Shown here: one piece after another, positions 54,301 through 62,486 of the stretch
Position numbering within the stretch: the first letter of the stretch is position 1
Layout of the letters: each line of letters opens with the position of its first letter
NCBI RefSeq assembly: GCF_900101815.1
Contig: NZ_FNAO01000007.1
Location: 186,001-250,000, forward strand
Direction of reading: 5' to 3'
DNA length: 64,000 nucleotides
Source: Pricia antarctica
GTDB lineage: Bacteria > Bacteroidota > Bacteroidia > Flavobacteriales > Flavobacteriaceae
Made by a program: the position numbers and the translations under genes
The notes under the pieces: model-generated
The model's input: only the letters and a program-made list of their open reading frames with translations
What the model was told of the DNA's origin: nothing
Database searches by the model: none

Positions 54301-54615
54301 AAGACGTACTGTGTTTTCGTTGAACCCGACGTCCCCTTGTAGGTGGGCATCATTGATTGCCGGAAAAACGGTAGTACGGGTCTCGTAAACTTTCTCGACC
54401 AAAACGTCCAAGGCCTCTTCATCTTTAACGATTTCCTCCGTTGTCACATCCGGTTTCTCTTCTTCTTTAACAAGTTCTTTGACTGTAGTCTCCGATTCGT
54501 CCAACACCGTCTTTTCGAACTCATCATTATCCTTGCTACAGGATAGAATGATTATAAAAGCGAAAAAAGTAAAGCATAGAAATCGGGGAGCAATAGGGGT
54601 GGGGTAAAATTTCAT
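51385..54615 (-). CDS. Surface lipoprotein: DNRLRE/CBM96-like domain, three PKD domains, right-handed beta-helix
   Basis: After a lipobox 'IIILSCSK' and an acidic stretch, residues about 85-235 resemble the DNRLRE/CBM96 carbohydrate-binding fold ('TTVFPAINDAHLQGDVGF', 'RRTSYLMFDLSPID'). A very Glu-rich linker of about 130 residues follows (240-370), then three PKD domains (about 375-630) with 'YVWDFRDGST' and two copies of 'YFWDFKDGST', a Ser/Gly linker, and the beta-helix (about 680-1076), close to that of the 672-residue paralogue. It is probably secreted to the cell surface and may bind or modify the polysaccharide. The two genes lie 50 bases apart and are co-directional. Confidence 0.82.
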   Translation of the reverse strand: MKFYPTPIAPRFLCFTFFAFIIILSCSKDNDEFEKTVLDESETTVKELVKEEEKPDVTTEEIVKDEEALDVLVEKVYETRTTVFPAINDAHLQGDVGFNENTVRLEEGRRTSYLMFDLSPIDSIGGTVNTTNLEFTVDSDEGNGTVSVYKAISNDWSEDKLTAKTAPETEVLVGKLAAQYEVGQTQEVAIDTAFVRNEILTLILTHEQGNDLAFASKENPNGKGPALMVTYSAPQDAEAIIIDEEVEKELQADIATEDIKTPSEDIAEESAEKEESTNLAEANSEVVATEETAFEEAPTEQDTTEETEEKAQEEESKVEEATKEEITDQTITKEKTTEEDIKVDEETKDQGITVEESTNEEINSEPDAPINESPIAVAEASPTNGDAPLKVSFKGNNSSDDLGIKNYVWDFRDGSTSTEANPTHTFEKTGTLQVRLTITDNQGASHTDTVTITINEKEENKEPNALVSANPTAGEATLAVQFKGSNSNDDTKIEKYFWDFKDGSTTTNANPSHSFSKAGTYEVELSVTDDEGLTDTETVTIKVSEKENKAPKAVASGSPLTGDAPLEVQFKSSDSNDDTEITSYFWDFKDGSTTTNKNPSHTFSEPGEYDVELSVKDAEGLTDATTVKVTVNQRPVDTGGGDTNDGGNDTSGSGGGGSSSGSGSTSGGSTSESAGNYPSGAVLASSFGFKSGDATAAFEAAINSGSSYVVIDKQSSDWIIRPTRFFDLQNMTIVFEPGVTLRAKSGAFKEGARLFKLSGARNVTIEGTGATFKMNKNEYTSGEQRHAFEMDMCNGITVRGLTIRDSGGAGIKLMGDTNSGYCQNIILENIRSLNNRRDGITITSAQDVWVRNSEFSGSSGTRPEAGVVLESDTANEKLVNINFTNCKFADNESAGIHFSTNKMNGGSRSVSIKVVDSEFSNNAISPPSGFLPTEVEVGGGSGTNVVGGEIRFERVKFNGSRGGIVFTRKSANGFKAVFKDCEARNVVTSNAVSPIRMEAHIDRNTLGGIEFDNFYIQYNRDVPFMQIQAPSKGGSFNVKDVKGSFNIKEPNDNPLAYKGGYSPSQNQNVTIDYNHN
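51903..52380. repeat. Long near-identical direct repeat, copy B
   Basis: Partner of 49834-50311. Beyond the right edge (from 52381) the two copies differ at about one base in eight by eye, and similarly to the left of 51903. Synonymous sites are conserved in the tract but not outside it, so protein selection alone does not explain the pattern. Confidence 0.8.
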
Positions 54616-55028
54616 AAGTGGGTCAATATATTATACTGGACAAAAACTTTAAACGTTTCGGGGACTTTTTTAATCGGTCAAATGCAATTTTAATCGGTGA
54701 ACTACCGCCTTTGGAAGTGCAAAAGTAAAAAGATGATTTACTTTAACAACACCTTTAACGTTTTCTTTTTCAAAAAGTTGTACGATGAAATGCAAATAAA
54801 ATCGTTGAACTACCTAATCTGTTACGAGAAGAGTGCTTCTAAAAGATTAGGTGCAATGGTTATTTAACTAAAAATTAACAAAAAAGTCGATAAACTACCT
54901 AATTTGTTGGGAAGAATAGCAAAACGTATGTTCTTTTAGTAGTGAGGGTGTAAACAAAAAAAGCCGGACTATAAAAGTCCGGCTACGGGAATTATCAAAA
55001 AATAGTGCCAAAGGCACTATTAAATGCG
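54616..55028. other. Intergenic region (413 bases) with direct repeats
   Basis: Upstream of the 1076-residue lipoprotein gene and downstream of the nucleotide-sugar dehydrogenase gene. An approximately 32-base repeat occurs at 54802-54833 and 54887-54918 (85-base spacing), sharing 'AACTACCTAAT' and the following 'TGTT'; a shorter relative with 'GAACTACC' is at 54691-54709. No gene is present. The terminator for the dehydrogenase gene is at the right end. Confidence 0.6.
54956..54984 (-). terminator. Intrinsic terminator after the UDP-GalNAc/GlcNAc dehydrogenase gene
   Basis: AGCCGGACT (54962-54970) and AGTCCGGCT (54976-54984) form a 9-base stem with a 5-base loop; on the minus strand seven T residues follow (A-run 54956-54962). 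A second short hairpin, ATAGTGCC / GGCACTAT, sits at 55002-55020 just after the stop codon. Confidence 0.85.
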
Positions 55029-56309
55029 CTATAGTTTTCCTTCTACTTTACACTTCAGAACACCTTTTACATCATAAAGCACGCCTTCTTCTTTTAGCAA
55101 ACTTCTCAAATCTATTTTCAAGAATTGGTTATGTGAAACGGCAAGCACGATTGCGGCGTATTTTTTATTAGGCAGGGTTTTTACAATCTCCAGACCGAAC
55201 TCTTTTTTCACTTCCTCTTGAGAAGCCCAGGGGTCGAATACAGTTAATTGAGCTCCGTAGGCCTTTAAGTTATTTATAACATCGATAGCTTTTGTATTTC
55301 GGACGTCTGGACAATTCTCTTTAAACGTTATGCCCAAAACAAGTATATCTGCCGCCTTGATTTTCATATCACGCTGGACCATCAATTTAATAATTTCTGA
55401 CGCCACATATTTGCCCATACCGTCGTTCATACGGCGGCCTGCCAGTATAATTTCGGGATGATACCCATAGGCTTGCGCCTTCTGAGCCAAATAGTAGGGG
55501 TCTACACCGATACAATGGCCACCGACCAAGCCTGGCTTGAACGGAAGGAAATTCCATTTCGTTCCCGCAGCCTCCAATACTGCACTGGTGTCGATGGACA
55601 TCAGATTAAAAATTTTGGCCAATTCGTTAACAAAGGCAATATTAATGTCTCGTTGGGAATTTTCTATGACTTTGGCCGCCTCGGCCACCTTGATTGAGGG
55701 TGCCAAATGTGTGCCTGCGGTGATGACCGAAGCGTACAGCTGGTCGACCTTTTGGCCGATTTCAGGCGTTGAGCCTGAAGTGACCTTAAGAATTTTTTCT
55801 ACCGTATGCTCCTTGTCACCCGGATTGATTCGCTCCGGAGAGTATCCTACAAAAAAGTCGGTGTTGAACTCTAGGCCGCTTACCTTTTCAAGAACGGGCA
55901 CACATTCTTCTTCGGTAACCCCAGGGTACACCGTGGATTCATAAATTACAACGTCTCCTTTTTTCAAGACTTTACCCACCGTTTCACTCGACTTGTAAAG
56001 GGGGGTCAATATGGGCCTGTTTGTACTATCAACCGGTGTCGGTACGGTTACGATAAAATAGGTGCAATCGGAAATATCTTCCAATTGATCAGAGCAATAT
56101 AGGCCCGTTTCCATTTTTGGGGTTTCCGAAAGTACTTTTTTCAATATATCTTCTTCTACTTCTAAAGTGCTATCCGTACCGGATTTCAATTCTGTGATGC
56201 GCCGCTCATTAATATCGAAGCCTACTACGGGATATTTTGTGGCGAACAAACGTGCCAATGGTAGACCTACATATCCAAGGCCAATTACAGCTATTTTAAT
56301 TGTGTTCAT
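55029..56309 (-). CDS. UDP-N-acetyl-D-galactosamine/glucosamine 6-dehydrogenase (WbpO/TviB type)
   Basis: The 426-residue NAD-dependent dehydrogenase oxidises C6 of a UDP-HexNAc to the uronic acid. The NAD-binding 'VIGLGYVGLPLARLFA' starts the protein, 'YSPERINPGDK' is specific for the WbpO/TviB/WecC group, and 'GGHCIGVDPYYLA' holds the catalytic Cys. The best match by pattern is the Vi-antigen TviB type giving UDP-GalNAcA. The epimerase gene next to it (56377-57381) supplies the matching UDP-GalNAc. It ends in a clear terminator. Confidence 0.87.
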   Translation of the reverse strand: MNTIKIAVIGLGYVGLPLARLFATKYPVVGFDINERRITELKSGTDSTLEVEEDILKKVLSETPKMETGLYCSDQLEDISDCTYFIVTVPTPVDSTNRPILTPLYKSSETVGKVLKKGDVVIYESTVYPGVTEEECVPVLEKVSGLEFNTDFFVGYSPERINPGDKEHTVEKILKVTSGSTPEIGQKVDQLYASVITAGTHLAPSIKVAEAAKVIENSQRDINIAFVNELAKIFNLMSIDTSAVLEAAGTKWNFLPFKPGLVGGHCIGVDPYYLAQKAQAYGYHPEIILAGRRMNDGMGKYVASEIIKLMVQRDMKIKAADILVLGITFKENCPDVRNTKAIDVINNLKAYGAQLTVFDPWASQEEVKKEFGLEIVKTLPNKKYAAIVLAVSHNQFLKIDLRSLLKEEGVLYDVKGVLKCKVEGKL

Positions 56310-56376
56310 AATTCTTGCTTAACTATAAATTTCAATGGTACCCTATTACTTCTTAATCTAGTTTTTAATCTCAAAG

Positions 56377-57381
56377 CTATCCTCGCTCCAAATTCTCCCA
56401 ATACCAAGCAACTGCTTCTTTTAATCCGCTATTAATATCATATTCGGGAGAATAACCTAAGAGATTTCTCGCTTTGTCAATAGACGCCAACGAGTGTGGG
56501 ACATCTCCAACGCGTTCAGGACCATAGATGGCTTTTAAACCTTTAATATCAGCATCGAATTCCGATAAATATTTGGTTAACAATGTTATCAGTTCGTTCA
56601 AGGTAGTACGTTCTCCATAAGCTACGTTATAAACGGTATTCACCGACTCAGGGCTTGAAGCCATTAGAGACTTGATATTGGCTTCGATGACGTTATCGAT
56701 GTATGTAAAATCGCGGGAAAAACTTCCATCCCCATTAATAGTAGGGGATTCATGGTTTACCAATTGAATTACGAATTTGGGAATAACGGCCGCGTAGGCA
56801 CCATTGGGATCTTGATGCCTTCCAAAGACGTTAAAGTACCTCAATCCGATGGTTTCCAGCCCGTATGTTTTGGCAAATACATCTGCATACAATTCATTGA
56901 CATATTTGGTGATTGCGTAAGGAGAGAGTGGTTTGCCGATAATACCTTCCACCTTTGGCATAGATATGGAATCACCGTATGTGGATGAGCTTGCCGCGTA
57001 AACAAAGCGCTTGACCTCGGCATCGCGAGCCGAAACCAACATATTCAAAAATCCTGTAACATTGACGTCGTTACTGGTAATCGGGTCTTTGATTGAACGG
57101 GGCACGGATCCTAAGGCTGCTTGGTGCAGAACATAATCAGCACCTTCGCAGGCTTCTTTACAGATAGAGATGTCTCTAATGTCACCTTCGATAAATGTAA
57201 AATTCCCATAGTCAAGTAATGGCTCTATATTGCTTTTTTTTCCTGTGGCGAAATTATCGAGACAACGTACTTTATTCCCATTATCCAATAACCATTGGCA
57301 AAGGTTCGAGCCTATAAAGCCGGCACCGCCAGTTACAAGAACTTCTTCTTCAGAGGAAAAATTTAAGTTTTTAAGGGGCAT
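56377..57381 (-). CDS. UDP-GlcNAc 4-epimerase (WbpP/TviC type)
   Basis: It is an extended SDR enzyme: 'EVLVTGGAGFIGSNLCQWLL' binds NAD, 'YAASSSTYGD' and 'SPYAITKYVNELY' supply the Ser, Tyr and Lys of the active site. The extra N-terminal helix and sequences such as 'HQAALGSVPRSIKDP' and 'GRHQDPNGAYAAVIPKF' are typical of WbpP/TviC, which prefer N-acetylated UDP-hexoses. It partners the dehydrogenase encoded 67 bases downstream, as tviB-tviC or wbpO-wbpP do elsewhere. Confidence 0.88.
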   Translation of the reverse strand: MPLKNLNFSSEEEVLVTGGAGFIGSNLCQWLLDNGNKVRCLDNFATGKKSNIEPLLDYGNFTFIEGDIRDISICKEACEGADYVLHQAALGSVPRSIKDPITSNDVNVTGFLNMLVSARDAEVKRFVYAASSSTYGDSISMPKVEGIIGKPLSPYAITKYVNELYADVFAKTYGLETIGLRYFNVFGRHQDPNGAYAAVIPKFVIQLVNHESPTINGDGSFSRDFTYIDNVIEANIKSLMASSPESVNTVYNVAYGERTTLNELITLLTKYLSEFDADIKGLKAIYGPERVGDVPHSLASIDKARNLLGYSPEYDINSGLKEAVAWYWENLERG

Positions 57382-57410
57382 AATTATTATTTTCTATAGT
57401 TTGACTACTT

Positions 57411-58430
57411 TTAGTTGATCTTAAAATACGCCTTATACCACTCCACAAAATTCTTGATTCCCTCGCTGACCTTGGTATCAGGCCGGTAATCATAATCCGC
57501 AATCAGATCATCGACATTCGCCCAGGTACGTTCAACATCACCAGGCTGCATGGGTAACATTTCTTTTTCCGCTTTTTTTCCAATATGATGTTCTATGGCC
57601 TCTATAAATTCGGAAAGGGGAACAGCATTATTGTTACCAATATTATAAATCCGGTAGCGCTTTCGATTTGTAACAGGCTTTTCCAAAATACGGGCGACGC
57701 CTTCTACGATGTCATCCACATATGTGAAGTCCCGTTCCATGTTGCCGTGGTTAAATACTTTAATAGGACGGTCATTTACAATCGCGTCGGTAAATAGAAA
57801 AACGGCCATATCGGGTCGGCCCCAAGGGCCATAGACGGTAAAAAACCGAAGCCCGGTTGTAGGGATATCAAAAAGATGGCTATAGGTGTGCGCCATCAGT
57901 TCGTTACTTTTCTTACTGGCGGCATACAAACTAATAGGATGATCTACATTGTCTTCGGTCGAAAACGGAATTTTCTCGTTTAGCCCGTAGACACTCGAAC
58001 TGCTAGCGTAAACCAAGTGTTTGATCTTAAAATTACGGCAACATTCCAAGAGGTTCAGGAAACCGACAATATTACTGTCGATGTAGGTTTCGGGATTTTC
58101 AATGCTGTATCGAACCCCGGCTTGCGCCGCTAAATTGCATACCACCTCAATATTTTGTTGTTCGAATAAACGCGGCAACGCCTGACGGTCTTGAAGATTC
58201 ATCCGTACGAAGGAAAAAGTATCGCCATGCTTGGCACCCGAACAGGTTTCGTCAAAAATTTCGGCGTCCTTTCGGGCAATCCCCAACTGCTTTAAACGGT
58301 CGAATTTAAGGTCAACGCTGTAATAGTCGTTTAAATTATCTAGCCCTAAGACCTCGAACCCTCTTTTTATAAGGGCTTCACATAAATGATATCCTATAAA
58401 TCCGGCTGCCCCGGTTACCAATATTTTCAC
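57411..58430 (-). CDS. UDP-glucuronate 4-epimerase (GAE/CapI type)
   Basis: It interconverts UDP-GlcA and UDP-GalA. The extended SDR signature '[15 protein letters not shown]', 'YASSSSVYG' and '[13 protein letters not shown]' are all present, and '[20 protein letters not shown]' plus '[18 protein letters not shown]' are hallmarks of the UDP-uronic acid epimerases Cap1J, CapI and plant GAE. It overlaps the start of the UDP-glucose dehydrogenase gene's stop by four bases (58427-58430), so the substrate is made by the upstream product. Confidence 0.9.
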   Translation of the reverse strand: MKILVTGAAGFIGYHLCEALIKRGFEVLGLDNLNDYYSVDLKFDRLKQLGIARKDAEIFDETCSGAKHGDTFSFVRMNLQDRQALPRLFEQQNIEVVCNLAAQAGVRYSIENPETYIDSNIVGFLNLLECCRNFKIKHLVYASSSSVYGLNEKIPFSTEDNVDHPISLYAASKKSNELMAHTYSHLFDIPTTGLRFFTVYGPWGRPDMAVFLFTDAIVNDRPIKVFNHGNMERDFTYVDDIVEGVARILEKPVTNRKRYRIYNIGNNNAVPLSEFIEAIEHHIGKKAEKEMLPMQPGDVERTWANVDDLIADYDYRPDTKVSEGIKNFVEWYKAYFKIN

Positions 58431-59824
58431 GATTGTCCGATTTTATAATATTGAAATCCTTTCTTTTCCATAGCTTCCTTGGATAGCATACGTCTACCAT
58501 CGAACAAAAAGGCCGGTTTTAGCATTTTTTCGTAAACGGTATCCCAATTGTAGGTCTTGAATTCGTCCCATTCGGTCAAGAGGGCTATGGCGTGGGCTTC
58601 TTCTGCAGCTTGCATAGGTTCTTTGACTACTTTCAACAGCCGTCGGTTCTCTTCAGGTGACCTTGTTTCAAGATAATCCAGGTCGGCATAGATACGTTCT
58701 TCCGAAACTTTTGGATCATAAACGGTAATTTCGGCCCGTTCTTCCAACAAGGCATCGGCTACATAAATAGCGGCCGATTCTCGGGTATCGTTGGTATCCT
58801 TTTTAAAGGCCCATCCGTAGAAAGCGATTTTCTTGCCCGATACTGTATTGTACAAGGTTGAGATAATATGATCGGCAAAGCGCTTTTTTTGATAGTCGTT
58901 CATGATGATGACCTGCTCCCAATAATCCGCCACTTCGGGAAGGCCAAAACTTCGGGCGATATAGACGAGGTTGAGGATATCCTTTTGGAAACACGAACCC
59001 CCAAAACCTACCGAGGCGTTCAGGAATTTCGACCCTATCCGGCTATCGGTACCGATGGCGCGGGAAACTTCCGCAATATTGGCATCCGTTCGTTCACAGA
59101 GGGCGGAAATGGCGTTAATGGAAGATACACGCTGTGCTAAAAAGGCATTGGCGACCAATTTTGAAAGCTCCGAAGACCATACGTTGGTCTGTAGAATACG
59201 TTCTTTCGGGAGCCAGTGGGCGTAAATGGAACTTAAGGTATCTTTGGCCGCTTTTCCCGATGGGGTATCATCACCACCGATAAGCACCCGGTCAGCGTTT
59301 AAAAGGTCATCGACGGCGGTACCTTCGGCCAAAAATTCGGGATTGGACAAAATTTCAAAATTCACCTGGTTCCCCGTATTCTCGAGTATACTTTTTATCG
59401 CACTGGCGGTTCGAACGGGGAGCGTTGATTTTTCTACTACAATTTTATCGGTTGTAGCTACTTTAGCAATGTTTCGTGCGCAAAGCTCTACAAATTTAAG
59501 ATCGGCCGCTTGGCCCTTGCCCTTTCCATAGGTTTTGGTCGGGGTGTTGACGGATATAAATATGATTTCCGCTTCATCGATGGCTTTGTCCACTTCCGTC
59601 GAGAAAAATAGGTTTTTACCGCGGTTGGCCCCCACGATTTCTTTTAGGCCGGGCTCATAGATGGGCAGTTTGTCCAGGTCCTCGTCGTTCCAACGGTCGA
59701 TACGTTCTTGATTGATGTCGACAACGGTAACTTGTATCTCGGGACATTGGTTCGCGATTACCGACATAGTGGGGCCACCGACGTAACCGGCACCGATACA
59801 ACAGATTTTACTGACTTTTTTCAC
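58427..59824 (-). CDS. UDP-glucose 6-dehydrogenase (eukaryote-like UGDH subtype)
   Basis: The 465-residue protein begins '[19 protein letters not shown]', which is closer to animal and plant UGDH than to the short bacterial Ugd. The catalytic Cys lies in '[20 protein letters not shown]', and '[20 protein letters not shown]' is the UDP-binding end. It makes UDP-GlcA, which feeds the epimerase to its left and the UDP-xylose synthase to its right. It is the first gene of the minus-strand group, 237 bases from the divergent UDP-xylose synthase. Confidence 0.92.
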   Translation of the reverse strand: MKKVSKICCIGAGYVGGPTMSVIANQCPEIQVTVVDINQERIDRWNDEDLDKLPIYEPGLKEIVGANRGKNLFFSTEVDKAIDEAEIIFISVNTPTKTYGKGKGQAADLKFVELCARNIAKVATTDKIVVEKSTLPVRTASAIKSILENTGNQVNFEILSNPEFLAEGTAVDDLLNADRVLIGGDDTPSGKAAKDTLSSIYAHWLPKERILQTNVWSSELSKLVANAFLAQRVSSINAISALCERTDANIAEVSRAIGTDSRIGSKFLNASVGFGGSCFQKDILNLVYIARSFGLPEVADYWEQVIIMNDYQKKRFADHIISTLYNTVSGKKIAFYGWAFKKDTNDTRESAAIYVADALLEERAEITVYDPKVSEERIYADLDYLETRSPEENRRLLKVVKEPMQAAEEAHAIALLTEWDEFKTYNWDTVYEKMLKPAFLFDGRRMLSKEAMEKKGFQYYKIGQS

Positions 59825-60061
59825 GGAAATAAGTGTTAGTTATCAAATTTTTTTAAAAATGCAAAGATTGCTAAATAACTTAGTATAATGGCAGGTTTGT
59901 CGTTAAAAAGATGGATTTAGGGTTGATAGGTATCAAATATTGCCTTACATGCACTTTATCTTGGTTCTTACACCTTATATAGAATTTTGAAGGTTGCCGC
60001 AGTACATTTCCGATGTTTGTTTCTATCTTCGCTGAAACAATCAAACCAAAACCTGGATACT

Positions 60062-61048
60062 TTGAAAAGAATTCTCATTACAGGAGCGGCCGGATTCTTG
60101 GGATCCCACCTCTGTGACCGTTTTATTAAGGAAGACTATCACGTTATCGCTATGGACAACCTGATTACTGGCGATTTGCGAAATCTAGAACATCTTTTTA
60201 AACTCGAAAATTTCGAATTTTACCACCATGATGTGACTAACTTTGTACATATACCCGGTAAACTGGATTATATTCTGCACTTTGCCTCCCCCGCCAGCCC
60301 CATAGATTATTTAAAAATACCCATTCAGACCTTAAAGGTGGGCGCTTTAGGCACCCACAATCTACTGGGTCTTGCCAAAGAAAAAAAAGCGCGGATATTA
60401 ATAGCATCTACATCTGAAATTTATGGCGATCCCTTAGTGCATCCGCAGACCGAAGCCTATTATGGGAATGTGAATACCATCGGACCACGGGGTGTTTATG
60501 ATGAGGCCAAACGCTTTATGGAGTCCATAACCATGGCCTACCATCGTTTTCATGGGGTTGAAACCCGTATTGTCCGTATTTTTAACACGTATGGCCCTAG
60601 AATGCGCCTAAACGATGGGCGGGTGATTCCCGCATTTATCGGGCAGGCCCTTAGGGGCGAGGACCTCACGGTTTTTGGTGACGGTAGCCAGACGCGATCT
60701 TTCTGTTATGTCGATGACGAGATCGAAGGAATCTACCGCTTGTTGCTCAGCGACTACTCCCTTCCGGTCAATATTGGTAATCCCCATGAGATTACAATAA
60801 AAGATTTTGCGGAGGAAATCGTCAAGCTTACCGGTACCGATCAAAAAATTATTTATAAACCCTTGCCCAAAGACGATCCGATGCAACGCCAGCCCGACAT
60901 CTCAAAGGCCAAAGCGCTTTTGGGTTGGGAACCCAAGGTTTCCCGTGCCGACGGAATGAAAATGACGTACGATTATTTTAAATCCCTTCCTGATGAAGAA
61001 CTGTATAAAAAGGATCATAAGGACTTTAAATCTTATAACCGAAAATAA
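60062..61048 (+). CDS. UDP-glucuronic acid decarboxylase (UDP-xylose synthase)
   Basis: This SDR enzyme turns UDP-GlcA into UDP-xylose. '[20 protein letters not shown]' binds NAD, '[20 protein letters not shown]' is typical of UXS, and '[14 protein letters not shown]' with '[12 protein letters not shown]' supplies Thr/Ser, Tyr and Lys. I start at the TTG of 60062, giving 328 residues, the usual length; an earlier TTG at 59987 adds 25 residues without similarity. Divergent from the UDP-glucose dehydrogenase gene that makes its substrate. Confidence 0.92.
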   Translation: MKRILITGAAGFLGSHLCDRFIKEDYHVIAMDNLITGDLRNLEHLFKLENFEFYHHDVTNFVHIPGKLDYILHFASPASPIDYLKIPIQTLKVGALGTHNLLGLAKEKKARILIASTSEIYGDPLVHPQTEAYYGNVNTIGPRGVYDEAKRFMESITMAYHRFHGVETRIVRIFNTYGPRMRLNDGRVIPAFIGQALRGEDLTVFGDGSQTRSFCYVDDEIEGIYRLLLSDYSLPVNIGNPHEITIKDFAEEIVKLTGTDQKIIYKPLPKDDPMQRQPDISKAKALLGWEPKVSRADGMKMTYDYFKSLPDEELYKKDHKDFKSYNRK

Positions 61049-61330
61049 TCGGGCTTGGATTTCCTTAATCCATTGGAGTTGAGTGATCAGCAAAAAATTT
61101 TTATGATTTTTTTAGGATGATTTCCGTATCTTGCCTATGTAAACTGCCGATTGAAGAAAGTCTATGAGCACGATTTAAACGTATCTAAGGGCGAATACAA
61201 AAAAGCGTTACGTACAGCTAACCGATTTTTTTGGGCATTTGACCATTTTTGTACGCTTCCGCGACAATTAGCAGTATTTTTATTGTCCCAAATAGCTTAG
61301 AACCATAAATAGGTTCGCCGTGATGTACAA

Positions 61331-62485
61331 ATGAACAATCAAAACCAATATGCTTTGAAAACAATGGTGCACGATAAAATCTGGTTATCCTCCCCACATA
61401 TGGGCGGTTCGGAAGAGACCTATGTTCAAGAGGCCTTCGACACTAACTGGGTCGCTCCCTTGGGCCCGAATGTCGATAATTTTGAAAAAACCATTGCTGA
61501 GTATGTAAACGAAAGTGTTTATGTAGCCGCTTTGAGCTCCGGTACCGCCGCCATCCATTTGGCACTTCAATTACTGGGGGTAGGCCCAGGGGATGAGGTC
61601 ATCTGCCAGAGCTTTACCTTTTCGGCATCGGCAAATCCTATCCTATACTTAGGGGCAACCCCTGTTTTTGTGGATAGTGAAAAGGATACGTGGAACCTTT
61701 CCCCTGATCTATTGGAAAAAGCGATCTTAGACCGAATGGCCAACGGAAAAAAACCGAAAGCCATAGTAGCGGTACATTTATATGGTATGCCCTATAAAAT
61801 CGATTATATCTCAAGAATTGCAGAAAATTACGGTATTCCTATTGTAGAGGATAGTGCCGAGGCCTTGGGAAGTGCTTTTAAAAATCGCAAGTGTGGAAGT
61901 TTTGGCGACATCGGAATCTTCTCCTTTAACGGCAACAAAATCATCACCACTTCGGGTGGTGGAGCCCTTCTGGCCAAAAACGAGGAAATAAAAAAGAAGG
62001 CGGTCTTTTTGGCCACACAGGCCAGGGACGATGCCCCGCATTACCAGCATTCATCGGTAGGCTATAACTACCGGATGAGCAATATTCTCGCCGGTATCGG
62101 GCGTGGTCAAATGGAAGTACTTGACGATCGGGTAGCTGCCCGTAGAGCCAATTTTGAATTCTACAAAGAACACTTGGGGCATCTCGTTACTATTGCATTT
62201 TTGGAGGAACCGGAAGGTTTCTTTTGTAACCGCTGGTTGACCTGTGTGCTTACACCCTCGTTCACCTACCGGGAAAAACTACGCTTGGCCTTATTGGATG
62301 AAAATATTGAATCAAGGCCCTTGTGGAAACCAATGCATTTACAACCTATTTTTACGCAGTATCCAAATTACAGCGATGGAACATCTGAAAATCTATTCGA
62401 ACGCGGTCTTTGTTTGCCGAGTGGCTCGAATCTTTCAAAAGATGATTTAAAGAGAACCGTTGCAATTATCCTAAAAAACCGATAA
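61331..62485 (+). CDS. DegT/DnrJ/EryC1/StrS sugar aminotransferase (PglE-like)
   Basis: The 384-residue PLP enzyme has 'SSGTAAIHLALQLLGVGPGD' for cofactor phosphate binding, 'IVEDSAEALGSAFKNRKCG' with the Asp that contacts the pyridine ring, and the Schiff-base lysine in 'SFNGNKIITTSGGG'. It aminates a keto-sugar nucleotide, here most likely the 4-keto product of the dehydratase encoded next. ATG 61331 is used; 61367 would also give a typical 'MVHDKIWLSSPHMGG' start. A 282-base gap upstream holds no gene. Confidence 0.88.
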   Translation: MNNQNQYALKTMVHDKIWLSSPHMGGSEETYVQEAFDTNWVAPLGPNVDNFEKTIAEYVNESVYVAALSSGTAAIHLALQLLGVGPGDEVICQSFTFSASANPILYLGATPVFVDSEKDTWNLSPDLLEKAILDRMANGKKPKAIVAVHLYGMPYKIDYISRIAENYGIPIVEDSAEALGSAFKNRKCGSFGDIGIFSFNGNKIITTSGGGALLAKNEEIKKKAVFLATQARDDAPHYQHSSVGYNYRMSNILAGIGRGQMEVLDDRVAARRANFEFYKEHLGHLVTIAFLEEPEGFFCNRWLTCVLTPSFTYREKLRLALLDENIESRPLWKPMHLQPIFTQYPNYSDGTSENLFERGLCLPSGSNLSKDDLKRTVAIILKNR

Positions 62486-62486
62486 A

